Positions 1-7,278 of a stretch of DNA of 8,163 nt are shown here, piece after piece. Under the pieces are notes generated by a model. That model was not told where the DNA came from and ran no database searches. It saw nothing but the letters and a program-made list of their open reading frames with translations. Positions within the stretch are counted from its first letter, which is position 1. Each line of letters begins with the position of its first letter. The stretch lies in assembly GCA_023453335.1 (NCBI GenBank), contig JAEXTU010000221.1, forward strand, positions 1 to 8,163. The letters are read 5' to 3'. This DNA comes from Pseudomonadota bacterium (lineage in GTDB: Bacteria > Desulfobacterota > Desulfovibrionia > Desulfovibrionales > Desulfovibrionaceae). The translations under genes were made by a program, and so were the position numbers.

Positions 1-507
1 GTGCACGGCAACTCCGGCCTGACCTGCGCCTCCTGCCACGGCACCCTGGAGGACCACACCATCTCCCTGCTCAAGGCCGAGAAGGCCGCGGGCAAGGCCG
101 GGGCGGACCGGCTCCTGGCCAACCTCACGCCCCGCATGGCCTCCTTTGACGAGATCAAGCCGCGCATCCCCTGGAACCAGGAGCCCGACTGCCTGACCTG
201 CCACCAGGACTTCGGCCTGCCTCAGTCGGACACGGCCTTCAACACCATCACCGCGGACGGCGGCGGGCTGTACCGCAACCGCAAGGAGGCGCTGGGCAAG
301 GTGCCCTGCATCGCCTGCCACAACTCGCCGCACGCCATCTACCCCACGGTGAATCCCTATGGGACTGACCGGGACAACGTGCAGCCCATCCAGTACCAGG
401 GCGTGGCCGGCCCCATCGGCAAGAACGGCGCGTGCTCGGTCTGCCACGGCCCGGGCTTCAAGATGGCGGCCGCGGACTCGCCGCACCATCCCATGGGGCT
501 GCGGTAG
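1..507 (+). CDS. Multiheme c-type cytochrome, 3' part (gene starts before the window)
   Basis: An open frame runs from the first base to TAG at 505-507 and encodes 168 residues. Four CXXCH covalent haem-attachment motifs are visible: CASCH (9-13), CLTCH (64-68), CIACH (103-107) and CSVCH (145-149). Many further histidines could be distal haem ligands. Proteins of this kind are exported and mature in the periplasm, where they carry electrons; in sulfate reducers they commonly link hydrogenases or dehydrogenases to membrane complexes. No signal peptide is visible and the first codon (GTG) lies only eight codons before the first haem site, so the real start is almost certainly upstream and more haems may be missing. 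The spacing of the sites does not match a tetrahaem cytochrome c3, and I cannot name the subfamily. A strong hairpin follows, so it is probably transcribed separately from ffh. The cytochrome class is sure; the electron partner is unknown. Confidence 0.85.
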   Translation: MHGNSGLTCASCHGTLEDHTISLLKAEKAAGKAGADRLLANLTPRMASFDEIKPRIPWNQEPDCLTCHQDFGLPQSDTAFNTITADGGGLYRNRKEALGKVPCIACHNSPHAIYPTVNPYGTDRDNVQPIQYQGVAGPIGKNGACSVCHGPGFKMAAADSPHHPMGLR

Positions 508-543
508 GGCCCATGGACCTGCGCTAGGCCTGCCCAGCGAAAA

Positions 544-577
544 ATGGCCGGGCCGGGGACAACCTCGGCCCGGCCAT
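544..577 (+). terminator. Strong GC hairpin after the cytochrome gene, probable terminator
   Basis: ATGGCCGGGCCG at 544-555 pairs perfectly with CGGCCCGGCCAT at 566-577. One G-T and two G-C pairs extend it inwards to an ACAA tetraloop at 559-562, a 15-pair stem. The downstream T tract is poor (TTGACTT), while four A residues precede the stem. It could therefore be an imperfect intrinsic terminator on the + strand or could work better for minus-strand transcription. Its place between a cytochrome gene and ffh supports a boundary role. Confidence 0.65.
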
Positions 578-604
578 TGACTTCCCCGCGGCTTGCATTT
601 AACT
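577..604 (+). promoter_or_regulatory. Candidate sigma70-type promoter for ffh
   Basis: TTGACT at 577-582 matches the -35 consensus in five of six positions. It is followed after 16 bases by TTAACT at 599-604, a weak -10 matching three of six. The -35 begins on the last base of the preceding hairpin. Transcription would start near 611 and give a leader of roughly 75 bases before the ffh ATG. The weak -10 keeps confidence modest. Confidence 0.4.
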
Positions 605-687
605 AGAGCCTCTTTTTGGCGACCGGCCAGGGGTGGAGTGCGCCCGAAAACCGGGGCCGGAGCCAGTACAGAGGTAGACGCCGAGCC

Positions 688-2220
<1,533 letters not shown>

Positions 2221-2226
2221 GCGGCC

Positions 2227-2243
2227 CGGCCGACGGTCGGCCG
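2227..2243 (+). other. Short GC hairpin in the ffh-rpsP gap
   Basis: CGGCCGA at 2227-2233 pairs with TCGGCCG at 2237-2243 around a CGG loop. A T run (TTTTT) lies about 18 bases downstream, too far for a canonical intrinsic terminator. It may be a weak attenuator or an mRNA-stability element separating ffh from the S16 gene. The 85-base gap otherwise holds only the S16 ribosome-binding region and no clear promoter. Confidence 0.35.
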
Positions 2244-2305
2244 ACCCGGCGCGCCCATTGCTTTTTCATTCAATTAGTCTACAACCTATTGGGGGTATAC
2301 GAGAC

Positions 2306-2551
2306 ATGGCTATCAAACTGCGACTGACGAGGATGGGTTCCAAGAAGCGTCCGTTCTACCGGATCGTGGCCGTGGACAGCGCCAACCGCCGTGACGGCCG
2401 GGCTCTGGACTACGTGGGCCACTACAATCCCATGGTGGAGCCGGCCGAGATCAAGCTGGATCAGGAAAAGATCAAGCTCTGGCTCGAGCGCGGCGCGACG
2501 CCCAGCGACACGGTGCGTTCCCTGCTCAAGCAGGCCGAAAGCTCCAAGTAG
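2306..2551 (+). CDS. rpsP: 30S ribosomal protein S16
   Basis: S16 is a small primary-binding protein of the 30S subunit that contacts 16S rRNA and helps 30S assembly. The 81-residue product has the typical family length and N-terminus MAIKLRLTRMGSKKRPFYRI, then the conserved ANRRDGR, a LDYVGHYNP segment, and a C-terminal part with ERGATPSDTV. The frame is open upstream into ffh, but ATG 2306 gives the canonical start and has a G-rich stretch (GGGGG, 2291-2295) about ten bases before it. It lies 85 bases after ffh and 64 bases before the KH-domain gene, in the order rpsP, khpA, rimM, trmD, rplS. This is the usual ribosomal-protein and tRNA-modification operon with an extra KH gene. Identity is certain. 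Confidence 0.98.
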   Translation: MAIKLRLTRMGSKKRPFYRIVAVDSANRRDGRALDYVGHYNPMVEPAEIKLDQEKIKLWLERGATPSDTVRSLLKQAESSK

Positions 2552-2615
2552 AGTTCCCATTCCGGCGCATACTGACGACCGAGTACCCTGACGGTCCAAC
2601 TGGGCGGAGGTTAGC

Positions 2616-2849
2616 ATGCTGAAGGGTCTCATCGAGTTCATCGCCAAGGCGCTGGTGGACAACCCGGATCAGGTTTCGGTGTCGGAGATCGAAGGGGAGC
2701 AGACGTCGGTCATCGAGCTCAAGGTCGCCAAAGAGGACCTGGGCAAGGTCATCGGCAAGCAGGGCCGCACCGCTCGGGCCATGCGCACCATCCTGTCCGC
2801 TTCGTCGACCAAGAACCGCAAGCGGTCGGTCCTGGAGATCCTCGAGTAG
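2616..2849 (+). CDS. khpA: KH-domain RNA-binding protein KhpA (YlqC/UPF0109 family)
   Basis: This 77-residue protein is a single KH domain. The GXXG RNA-gripping loop is GKQG at 47-50, inside DLGKVIGKQGRTARAMRTIL. Family members are cytosolic RNA-binding proteins; in Firmicutes KhpA pairs with KhpB/Jag and affects small RNAs and cell division. Its role in sulfate-reducing bacteria is not established. ATG 2616 has a strong GGAGG (2606-2610) five bases upstream, and the length equals the family norm. It sits between rpsP and rimM, a position where this family is common in bacteria other than the gammaproteobacteria, which suggests a link to ribosome or RNA maturation. No partner khpB is present in the window. 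The family is clear; the physiological role here is inference. Confidence 0.93.
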   Translation: MLKGLIEFIAKALVDNPDQVSVSEIEGEQTSVIELKVAKEDLGKVIGKQGRTARAMRTILSASSTKNRKRSVLEILE

Positions 2850-2853
2850 CGCT

Positions 2854-2885
2854 GCAGCCCCGGGACCGGGGGGGAGCGGGGCTGC
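2854..2885 (+). promoter_or_regulatory. GC stem-loop directly upstream of rimM
   Basis: GCAGCCCCG at 2854-2862 pairs perfectly with CGGGGCTGC at 2877-2885, nine pairs around a purine-rich 14-base loop. No T tract follows, so it is unlikely to end transcription. It starts five bases after the khpA stop and ends 12 bases before the rimM ATG, leaving only a weak GGGA (2888-2891) as a Shine-Dalgarno. It could lower rimM translation or mark an mRNA processing or stability site. Confidence 0.5.
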
Positions 2886-2897
2886 GCGGGAACACCC

Positions 2898-3440
2898 ATG
2901 CCGACGAAGACCAGGGACCTTGTCCTCCTGGGCGAGGTCACTAAGCCGCACGGCATCCGGGGCGAGGTCTGCGTGAGAATTTACGCGGACTCGCCGGATG
3001 TCTTCGTGCGCCTGCGCTCCCTGCTCCTGGGCCGCCCGGCCCCCTCCCGGGAGAAGCCCCGGCCGGTACGCCTGGCCGGGTTGCGCGAGCACAAGGCCAG
3101 CCTGCTGGTCCGCTTCGCCGGGGTGGAGGACCGCAACGCCGCCGAGGAGCTGCGCGGCTGCCAGGTCTGGGCCAGGGCCGCAGACCTGCCCGCCCTGGAG
3201 CCGGGCGAGGTCTATCTCCACCAGGTGGAGGGCCTGGCCGTGCACCTGCCCGACGGCCGCCCACTGGGCGTGGTGGAGGCCGCGGACGACGCCTCGGGCC
3301 AGGAGCTCTGGCTCATCCGCACGGATGCGGGCCGCGAGGTGCTCCTGCCCGCGGCCTTCGTGGCCGGCCTGGACCTGGACGCCGGCACCGCGACCGTGGA
3401 CCCGCCCCCGGGCCTGCTCGACCTCTACCTGGGCGACTAG
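2898..3440 (+). CDS. rimM: 16S rRNA processing / 30S maturation factor RimM
   Basis: RimM binds S19 and the 30S head and assists late 16S processing and assembly in the cytosol. The 180-residue protein shows the N-terminal RimM beta-barrel signature GEVTKPHGIRGEV (12-24). Its C-terminal PRC-barrel domain (about 100-180) contains ELWLIRTDAGREVLLPA and ends in VDPPPGLLDLYLGD, the typical family finish. The E. coli YYW motif region reads EVYLHQVEG (104-112), with Leu where Trp is common. ATG 2898 is the only start that keeps the N-terminal motif at its usual distance. The ribosome-binding site is weak and lies just after a GC hairpin. The gene is 48 bases after khpA and 11 bases before trmD, so co-transcription is likely. 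Identity is secure. Confidence 0.96.
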   Translation: MPTKTRDLVLLGEVTKPHGIRGEVCVRIYADSPDVFVRLRSLLLGRPAPSREKPRPVRLAGLREHKASLLVRFAGVEDRNAAEELRGCQVWARAADLPALEPGEVYLHQVEGLAVHLPDGRPLGVVEAADDASGQELWLIRTDAGREVLLPAAFVAGLDLDAGTATVDPPPGLLDLYLGD

Positions 3441-3451
3441 CCGCAACCGCC

Positions 3452-4738
3452 GTGCGCATCACCATCGTCACCCTGTTCCCGGAGTTCTTCGCCTCCCCGC
3501 TGGCCTGCGCCCTTATGGGCAAGGGCCGCGAGGCGGGCGTGGTGGAAGTGTCCCTGGTCAACCCCCGGGACTTCACCACCGACCGCCACCATACGGCCGA
3601 CGATAGGCCCTACGGCGGCGGCCCGGGCATGGTCATGCTGGCCGAGCCCCTGGCCCGCGCCCTGGAGTCCATCGCCAACCCCGGCCGCATGCTGCTCACC
3701 TCGCCGCGGGGCCGGGCCCTGGACCAGGACCTGGCCCGGGATTTGGCCGCCGGGGACTCCCTGACCATCGTGTGTGGCCGCTACGAGGGCCTGGACGAGC
3801 GGCTCACCGAGATCTTTCCCCTGGAGCACGTCCGGGTGGGGCAGGCGGTGCTGAGCGGCGGCGAGGCCGCGGCCCTGTGCCTGGTGGAGTCCGTGGCCCG
3901 GCTGCGGCCCGGGTTCATGGGCCACGCCGATTCCGGCGAGGAGGAGAGCTTCTCCCGCGGCCTGCTGGAATACCCGCACTACACCCGGCCCGAGGAATTC
4001 CGCGGCCTGCCCGTGCCCGGGGTGCTGCTCTCCGGGGACCACGCCCGCATCGCGGCCTGGCGGCGGGAGCAGGCCCTGGCCCAGACCCTGCGCCGCCGGC
4101 CCGACCTGCTGGAGGCCGCGGACCTGGGGCCGGGCGACCTGGACACCTTGCGCCGGCTGCACCGGGACGGCCCGGCCCGGCCCGGCCGCAACCTGTACCT
4201 GGCCCTGGTGCACGCCCCGGTACTCAACAAGTTCCGGGAAGTGACCGCGGTCTCTTTGACAAACCTGGACGTTCACGATATAGGCCGCGTTTCCCGCACG
4301 TACGGTGCGGCCGGCCTGGCCGTGGTGACGCCCCTGGAGGACCAGCGGGCCTTGCTCGGCAAGCTCCTCGGGCACTGGACCGAGGGCGCGGGCGGCCAGG
4401 GGAACCCGGACCGGGCCGAGGCCCTGGACCGGGTGGTGGGGGTGCCGGACCTGGACGCGGCCGTGGCCTGGGTCACGGGGCAGGCCGGGAGCCGGCCCAA
4501 GGTGGTGGCCACCTCGGCCCGCGATGCCGGCGACCTGACCCTGCCCCGGGTGCGGGAGTGGCTGCGCGACGAGCCGGTGCTCCTGGTGCTGGGCACCGGG
4601 CACGGCCTGGCCCCCGAGGTGCTGGACAAGGCCGACGGGGTGCTCCGGCCCCTGCGGCCCCTGGGCGGATACAACCACCTGCCGGTGCGCGCGGCCGCGG
4701 CCATTCTCCTGGACCGGCTGCTGGGCGATGCGGGATAG
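3452..4738 (+). CDS. trmD: TrmD tRNA (guanine37-N1)-methyltransferase fused to a second SPOUT-type RNA methyltransferase domain
   Basis: TrmD uses S-adenosylmethionine to make m1G37 next to the anticodon, which prevents frameshifting. Residues 1 to about 245 match TrmD: RITIVTLFPEFF, DDRPYGGGPGM, SPRGRALDQ, VCGRYEGLDER and LEYPHYTRPE. The 428-residue product is far longer than the 255 residues of E. coli. Residues 246-428 form a second domain starting RNLYLALVHAPVLNK, with GTGHGLAP (381-388) and LGGYNHLPVRAAAAILLDRL (404-423). This resembles the predicted alpha/beta-knot RNA methyltransferase family Methyltrn_RNA_4 (PF09936), which from memory is encoded next to trmD in Thermotoga; its target is unknown. 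Two TrmD catalytic-loop positions look altered (Q131/A132 and E165 against E. coli D135/Y136 and D169). The start is GTG 3452 with no visible Shine-Dalgarno, 11 bases after rimM, so translation is probably coupled. Confidence 0.95.
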   Translation: MRITIVTLFPEFFASPLACALMGKGREAGVVEVSLVNPRDFTTDRHHTADDRPYGGGPGMVMLAEPLARALESIANPGRMLLTSPRGRALDQDLARDLAAGDSLTIVCGRYEGLDERLTEIFPLEHVRVGQAVLSGGEAAALCLVESVARLRPGFMGHADSGEEESFSRGLLEYPHYTRPEEFRGLPVPGVLLSGDHARIAAWRREQALAQTLRRRPDLLEAADLGPGDLDTLRRLHRDGPARPGRNLYLALVHAPVLNKFREVTAVSLTNLDVHDIGRVSRTYGAAGLAVVTPLEDQRALLGKLLGHWTEGAGGQGNPDRAEALDRVVGVPDLDAAVAWVTGQAGSRPKVVATSARDAGDLTLPRVREWLRDEPVLLVLGTGHGLAPEVLDKADGVLRPLRPLGGYNHLPVRAAAAILLDRLLGDAG

Positions 4739-4777
4739 GCAGGCGACAACACAGAATTTTCCGGAAGGAGACGCGAT

Positions 4778-5128
4778 ATGAACGCCATCAGGAAGATCGA
4801 AGCCGAACAGATGCGCATGGACATTCCCCGGCTGAACTCCGGGGACACCGTCAAGGTGCACCTGCGCATCATCGAGGGCGAGAAGGAACGCATCCAGGTG
4901 TTCCAGGGCAACGTGATCCGCATCCACAAGGGCACGGCCAACGCCACTTTCACCGTGCGCAAGATCTCCGACGGGGTCGGGGTGGAGCGCATCTTCCCCC
5001 TGCACTCCCCGTTCATCGAGCGGGTCGAGGTGGTGGGCGAGGGCAAGGTCCGCCGCAGCCGCCTCTACTACCTGCGCCGCCTGCGCGGCAAGGCCGCCCG
5101 GATTAAGATCAAGAACACCTGGGAGTAG
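4778..5128 (+). CDS. rplS: 50S ribosomal protein L19
   Basis: L19 sits at the 30S-50S interface of the ribosome. The 116-residue protein is of normal length and carries family motifs along its whole length: the N-terminal helix MNAIRKIEAEQM, then SGDTVKVHLRIIEGEKERIQ, FQGNVIRIHKG, FTVRKISDGVGVERIFPLHSP, and the basic C-terminal RRSRLYYLRRLRGKAARIK. The start is decided by a textbook AAGGAG (4765-4770) seven bases before ATG 4778. It follows trmD by 39 bases and precedes rnhB by 19 bases, completing the conserved rpsP-rimM-trmD-rplS order. Its ribosome-binding site is much stronger than those of rimM and trmD, as expected for a protein needed in ribosome-equivalent amounts. Identity is certain. 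Confidence 0.98.
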   Translation: MNAIRKIEAEQMRMDIPRLNSGDTVKVHLRIIEGEKERIQVFQGNVIRIHKGTANATFTVRKISDGVGVERIFPLHSPFIERVEVVGEGKVRRSRLYYLRRLRGKAARIKIKNTWE

Positions 5129-5147
5129 TCCCGGGTTCCGGGCTGCC

Positions 5148-5819
5148 ATGCCCAGTACCGCCCCCGGCGTCTTCACCCTGCCCGCGGCCTTCGCGGGACG
5201 GGTCTGTGCCGGGGTGGACGAGGCCGGGCGGGGCTGCCTGGCCGGGCCGGTGGTGGCCGCGGCGGTGATCCTGCCGCCGAACCACGGACTGGACGGGCTC
5301 GACGATTCCAAGGCCCTGCCGCCCACCGCGCGGCAGGAGCTGGCCCCCAGGATCAGGGAGTGCTCCCTGGCCTGGGGGCTTGGTCTTTCCTGGCCCCGGG
5401 AGATCGACCGGGTCAATATCCTGCAGGCCACCTTCGCGGCCATGGCCCGGGCCATCGCGGCCCTGCACGCCGCGCCGGCGGCCATCCTGGTGGACGGGCC
5501 GCACCCCGTGCCCGGGCACGTGCTGCGCCGCATCCTCGCGCCGGCCCTGCACGAACTCCCCCAGCTCCCGGTGGTGGACGGCGACGCCCTGGTGCCGGCC
5601 ATCTCCGCGGCCAGCATCCTGGCCAAGACCTTCCGCGACGCGCTCATGGAGCGCCTGGAGCGCCGCTACCCCGGCTATGGCCTGGCCCTGCACAAGGGTT
5701 ACGGCACGGCCGAGCACCGCGCGGCCATCTCGCGGCTGGGCCCCTGCCGCCTGCACCGCATGACTTTCCGGGGCGTGCGGCCCGAGCCCCTGGCCGCGCC
5801 GCAGGGGACCCTCTTTTGA
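5148..5819 (+). CDS. rnhB: Ribonuclease HII
   Basis: RNase HII cuts the RNA strand of RNA-DNA hybrids and starts removal of single ribonucleotides from DNA. The 223-residue protein contains GVDEAGRGCLAGPVV (22-36) with catalytic D24 and E25, a DSKAL motif, LVDGP with D116, and VVDGD with D146. These correspond to the four carboxylates D16, E17, D108 and D126 of the E. coli enzyme. ISAASILAKTFRD (152-164) and LHKGYGTAEH complete the fold. The spacing from D116 to D146 is 30 residues against 18 in E. coli, which indicates a small insertion. ATG 5148 lies 19 bases after rplS and no clear Shine-Dalgarno is seen. The stop TGA overlaps the TTG start of the next gene. Pairing of rnhB with yraN downstream of rplS is common in bacteria. 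Identity is certain. Confidence 0.97.
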   Translation: MPSTAPGVFTLPAAFAGRVCAGVDEAGRGCLAGPVVAAAVILPPNHGLDGLDDSKALPPTARQELAPRIRECSLAWGLGLSWPREIDRVNILQATFAAMARAIAALHAAPAAILVDGPHPVPGHVLRRILAPALHELPQLPVVDGDALVPAISAASILAKTFRDALMERLERRYPGYGLALHKGYGTAEHRAAISRLGPCRLHRMTFRGVRPEPLAAPQGTLF

Positions 5820-6214
5820 CCGCCCCCCACCTGCACACCGGCCGGGCGGGCGAGGATCTGGCCGAGAAGCACCTCAAGGCCCGCGGCCTGCGGGTCCTGG
5901 CGCGCAATTTCCGCACCCGGCACGGCGAGCTGGACCTGGTCTGCCGGGCCGGGGATACCTTGGTCTTCGTGGAGGTCAAGACCCGCAAGGCCGGGTCCCG
6001 GGCCGCGCCGCACCAGGCCCTGACCCTGTCCAAGCGCGACCGCCTGGTCCGGGCCGCGGCCGAGTACCTCTCGGCGCACGGCGGCTGGGACGCGCCCTGT
6101 CGCTTCGACCTGGTGGAGGTGGTGGCCCCGGGCACGCCCGAACAGGCCGTGCGCCACATCGAGAACGCCTTTTTCCTGGAAGGGCCGGGGGCCGGGGGCT
6201 GGCAGCCCTGGTGA
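5816..6214 (+). CDS. yraN: YraN/UPF0102 family predicted nuclease-fold protein
   Basis: The 132-residue protein belongs to the UPF0102 family, which has a restriction-endonuclease-like core but no well-established function. The family signature is complete: GRAGEDLAEKHLKARGLRVL (9-28), ARNFRTRHGELDLV with E38 and D40, and FVEVKTR with E53 and K55. These are the residues expected of a PD-(D/E)XK-type metal site. The frame is open upstream inside rnhB, but TTG 5816 is the best start: it places the GRAGED motif at its usual N-terminal distance and has an AGGGGA (5803-5808) seven bases upstream. The TTG and the rnhB TGA stop share two bases, so translation is likely coupled by re-initiation. In E. 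coli and other bacteria yraN-type genes are considered possible DNA repair or recombination factors, which fits RNase HII as neighbour, but this is inference. Confidence 0.92.
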   Translation: MTAPHLHTGRAGEDLAEKHLKARGLRVLARNFRTRHGELDLVCRAGDTLVFVEVKTRKAGSRAAPHQALTLSKRDRLVRAAAEYLSAHGGWDAPCRFDLVEVVAPGTPEQAVRHIENAFFLEGPGAGGWQPW

Positions 6215-6253
6215 GGTGTTGTCCCCGCCGCCCCGACCGGGTAGAGGAACCCC

Positions 6254-6802
6254 ATGGCTGAGATGGACATGACCTCCCTGCAGGCCCTGGGCAACCAGGG
6301 CAAGGACGCCTACCTGGAGTTCCTGCTCTGGCACTACCGGGTGGTGGACGCCTTCTGGTTCATCCGGGTGGAGGAGGAGTACGGCAAGGAAGCGGCGGAG
6401 CTCCTGAACGAACGGGTCTGGGGCAAGAGCGCCCAGCTGGCGGCCCGCGAGCTCAAGCGCCGCTTCGGCCCCTTCCCGCCCGGCCTGGCCGGGTTCAAGC
6501 AGGCCCTGTCCCTGTTCCCCTGGGCGGTGATCGTGGGCTACGCCATCCAGGACCACGGCGACCACCTGGTCATCGAGGTCCCGGACTGCCCGGCCCAGCT
6601 CGGCCGGCTCAGACACGGCAAGGGCGAGTACGCCTGCAAGGCCATGCACTTTGCCGAATTCGCCGCCTTCGCCGCGGAGATCGACCCCGCGGTGCGAGTC
6701 ATCTGCGACTTTGCGCCCCCTGACCCCCACCCGGCCCAGTGCTTCTGCCGCTGGCGGTTCGTGCTGGACGCCCAACCCGCCCAATCCGGAGGACATCCAT
6801 GA
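6254..6802 (+). CDS. DUF6125-like small cytosolic protein with five cysteines
   Basis: This 182-residue protein has no signal peptide or membrane segment. The N-terminal half is helical, with LEFLLWHYRVVDAFWFIRVE (21-40). The C-terminal half carries five cysteines (112, 128, 151, 163, 165) within EVPDCPAQ, GEYACKAMH, VICDFAPPDPHP and CFCRWRF. I recognise the overall pattern, an aromatic N-terminal helix and a late Cys-rich FAPPDPHP...C-RWRF region, as that of proteins annotated DUF6125, found in anaerobes and distantly like ATC-hydrolase proteins. This assignment is from memory and not verified. The cysteines could bind a metal or form a reactive pair; that is inference. ATG 6254 has AGAGGA (6243-6248) five bases upstream, 39 bases after yraN. 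The stop overlaps the start of the next gene by ATGA, which implies co-translation with a PEBP-family protein. Confidence 0.6.
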   Translation: MAEMDMTSLQALGNQGKDAYLEFLLWHYRVVDAFWFIRVEEEYGKEAAELLNERVWGKSAQLAARELKRRFGPFPPGLAGFKQALSLFPWAVIVGYAIQDHGDHLVIEVPDCPAQLGRLRHGKGEYACKAMHFAEFAAFAAEIDPAVRVICDFAPPDPHPAQCFCRWRFVLDAQPAQSGGHP

Positions 6803-7251
6803 ACCTGAGCAGCACGGCCTTTGCCCCGGGCGGCCGCATCCCCCTGCAATACCCCGGCGACGGCAGCGACTGCTCCCCGGACCTGGAGGGGGAGGGCGCG
6901 CCCGAGGCGACCCAGAGCTTCGTCCTGGTGGTGGACGACCCGGACGCGCCAGCGGGGACCTGGGTGCACTGGCTGGCCTACAACATCCCGGCCCCGGCCT
7001 TCCGCCTGGCGGCCAAGCGCCCGCACGAGGCCGAACACCCCTCGGGCCTCAAGCAGGGGGCCAACTCCTGGGGCCGCATCGGGTACAACGGCCCCTGCCC
7101 GCCCTCGGGCGCTCACCGCTACTTTTTCCGGCTTTACGCCCTGGACGCGGTGCTGGACCTGCCCGGCGGGGCCACCCGGGACGAGCTGGATGCGGCCATG
7201 GCCGGCCACGTGCTGGCCTCGGCCGAACTCATGGGCACCTATTCCCGCTGA
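6799..7251 (+). CDS. YbhB/YbcL family PEBP-like protein, cytosolic
   Basis: This 150-residue protein belongs to the bacterial phosphatidylethanolamine-binding (Raf kinase inhibitor-like) family, whose bacterial ligand and function are largely unknown. Landmarks are an N-terminal SSTAFAPGGRIPLQY strand, the anion-pocket motif VVDDPDAP (44-51) followed by GTWVHWLAYNIP, and GPCPPSGAHRYFFRLYAL (98-115). Length is close to E. coli YbhB (158). There is no signal peptide, so it should be cytosolic. ATG 6799 has GGAGG (6788-6792) six bases upstream and overlaps the stop of the DUF6125-like gene as ATGA. A second, exported copy follows 27 bases downstream with long identical stretches, which indicates a tandem duplication. 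The usual SPPL segment near the ligand pocket reads SPDLEGEGAPEAT here, lacking the W commonly seen. Family assignment is secure; function is not. Confidence 0.93.
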   Translation: MNLSSTAFAPGGRIPLQYPGDGSDCSPDLEGEGAPEATQSFVLVVDDPDAPAGTWVHWLAYNIPAPAFRLAAKRPHEAEHPSGLKQGANSWGRIGYNGPCPPSGAHRYFFRLYALDAVLDLPGGATRDELDAAMAGHVLASAELMGTYSR

Positions 7252-7278
7252 ACCGTGCAACCCTCTGGGGAGGCCGCC

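Noticed and set aside
616..687. Extended N-terminus of Ffh from a TTG at 616
   Set aside because: The extra 24 residues do not resemble Ffh, and ATG 688 gives the canonical MFDSLSDRL start.
2258..2285. Promoter for rpsP (TTGCTT, 16 bases, TACAAC)
   Set aside because: Transcription would begin near 2292, within the likely Shine-Dalgarno of rpsP, so the transcript would lose its ribosome-binding site.
2850..2897. Rho-independent terminator between khpA and rimM
   Set aside because: The hairpin is strong but has no T tract after it and lies inside a conserved operon; a translational or stability role is more likely.
3437..5647. A 736-codon open frame on the minus strand opposite trmD, rplS and rnhB
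   Set aside because: It is a shadow of GC-rich coding sequence on the + strand: the peptide is Gly/Ala/Gln/His-rich with no family motif, while the + strand genes opposite are unmistakable.
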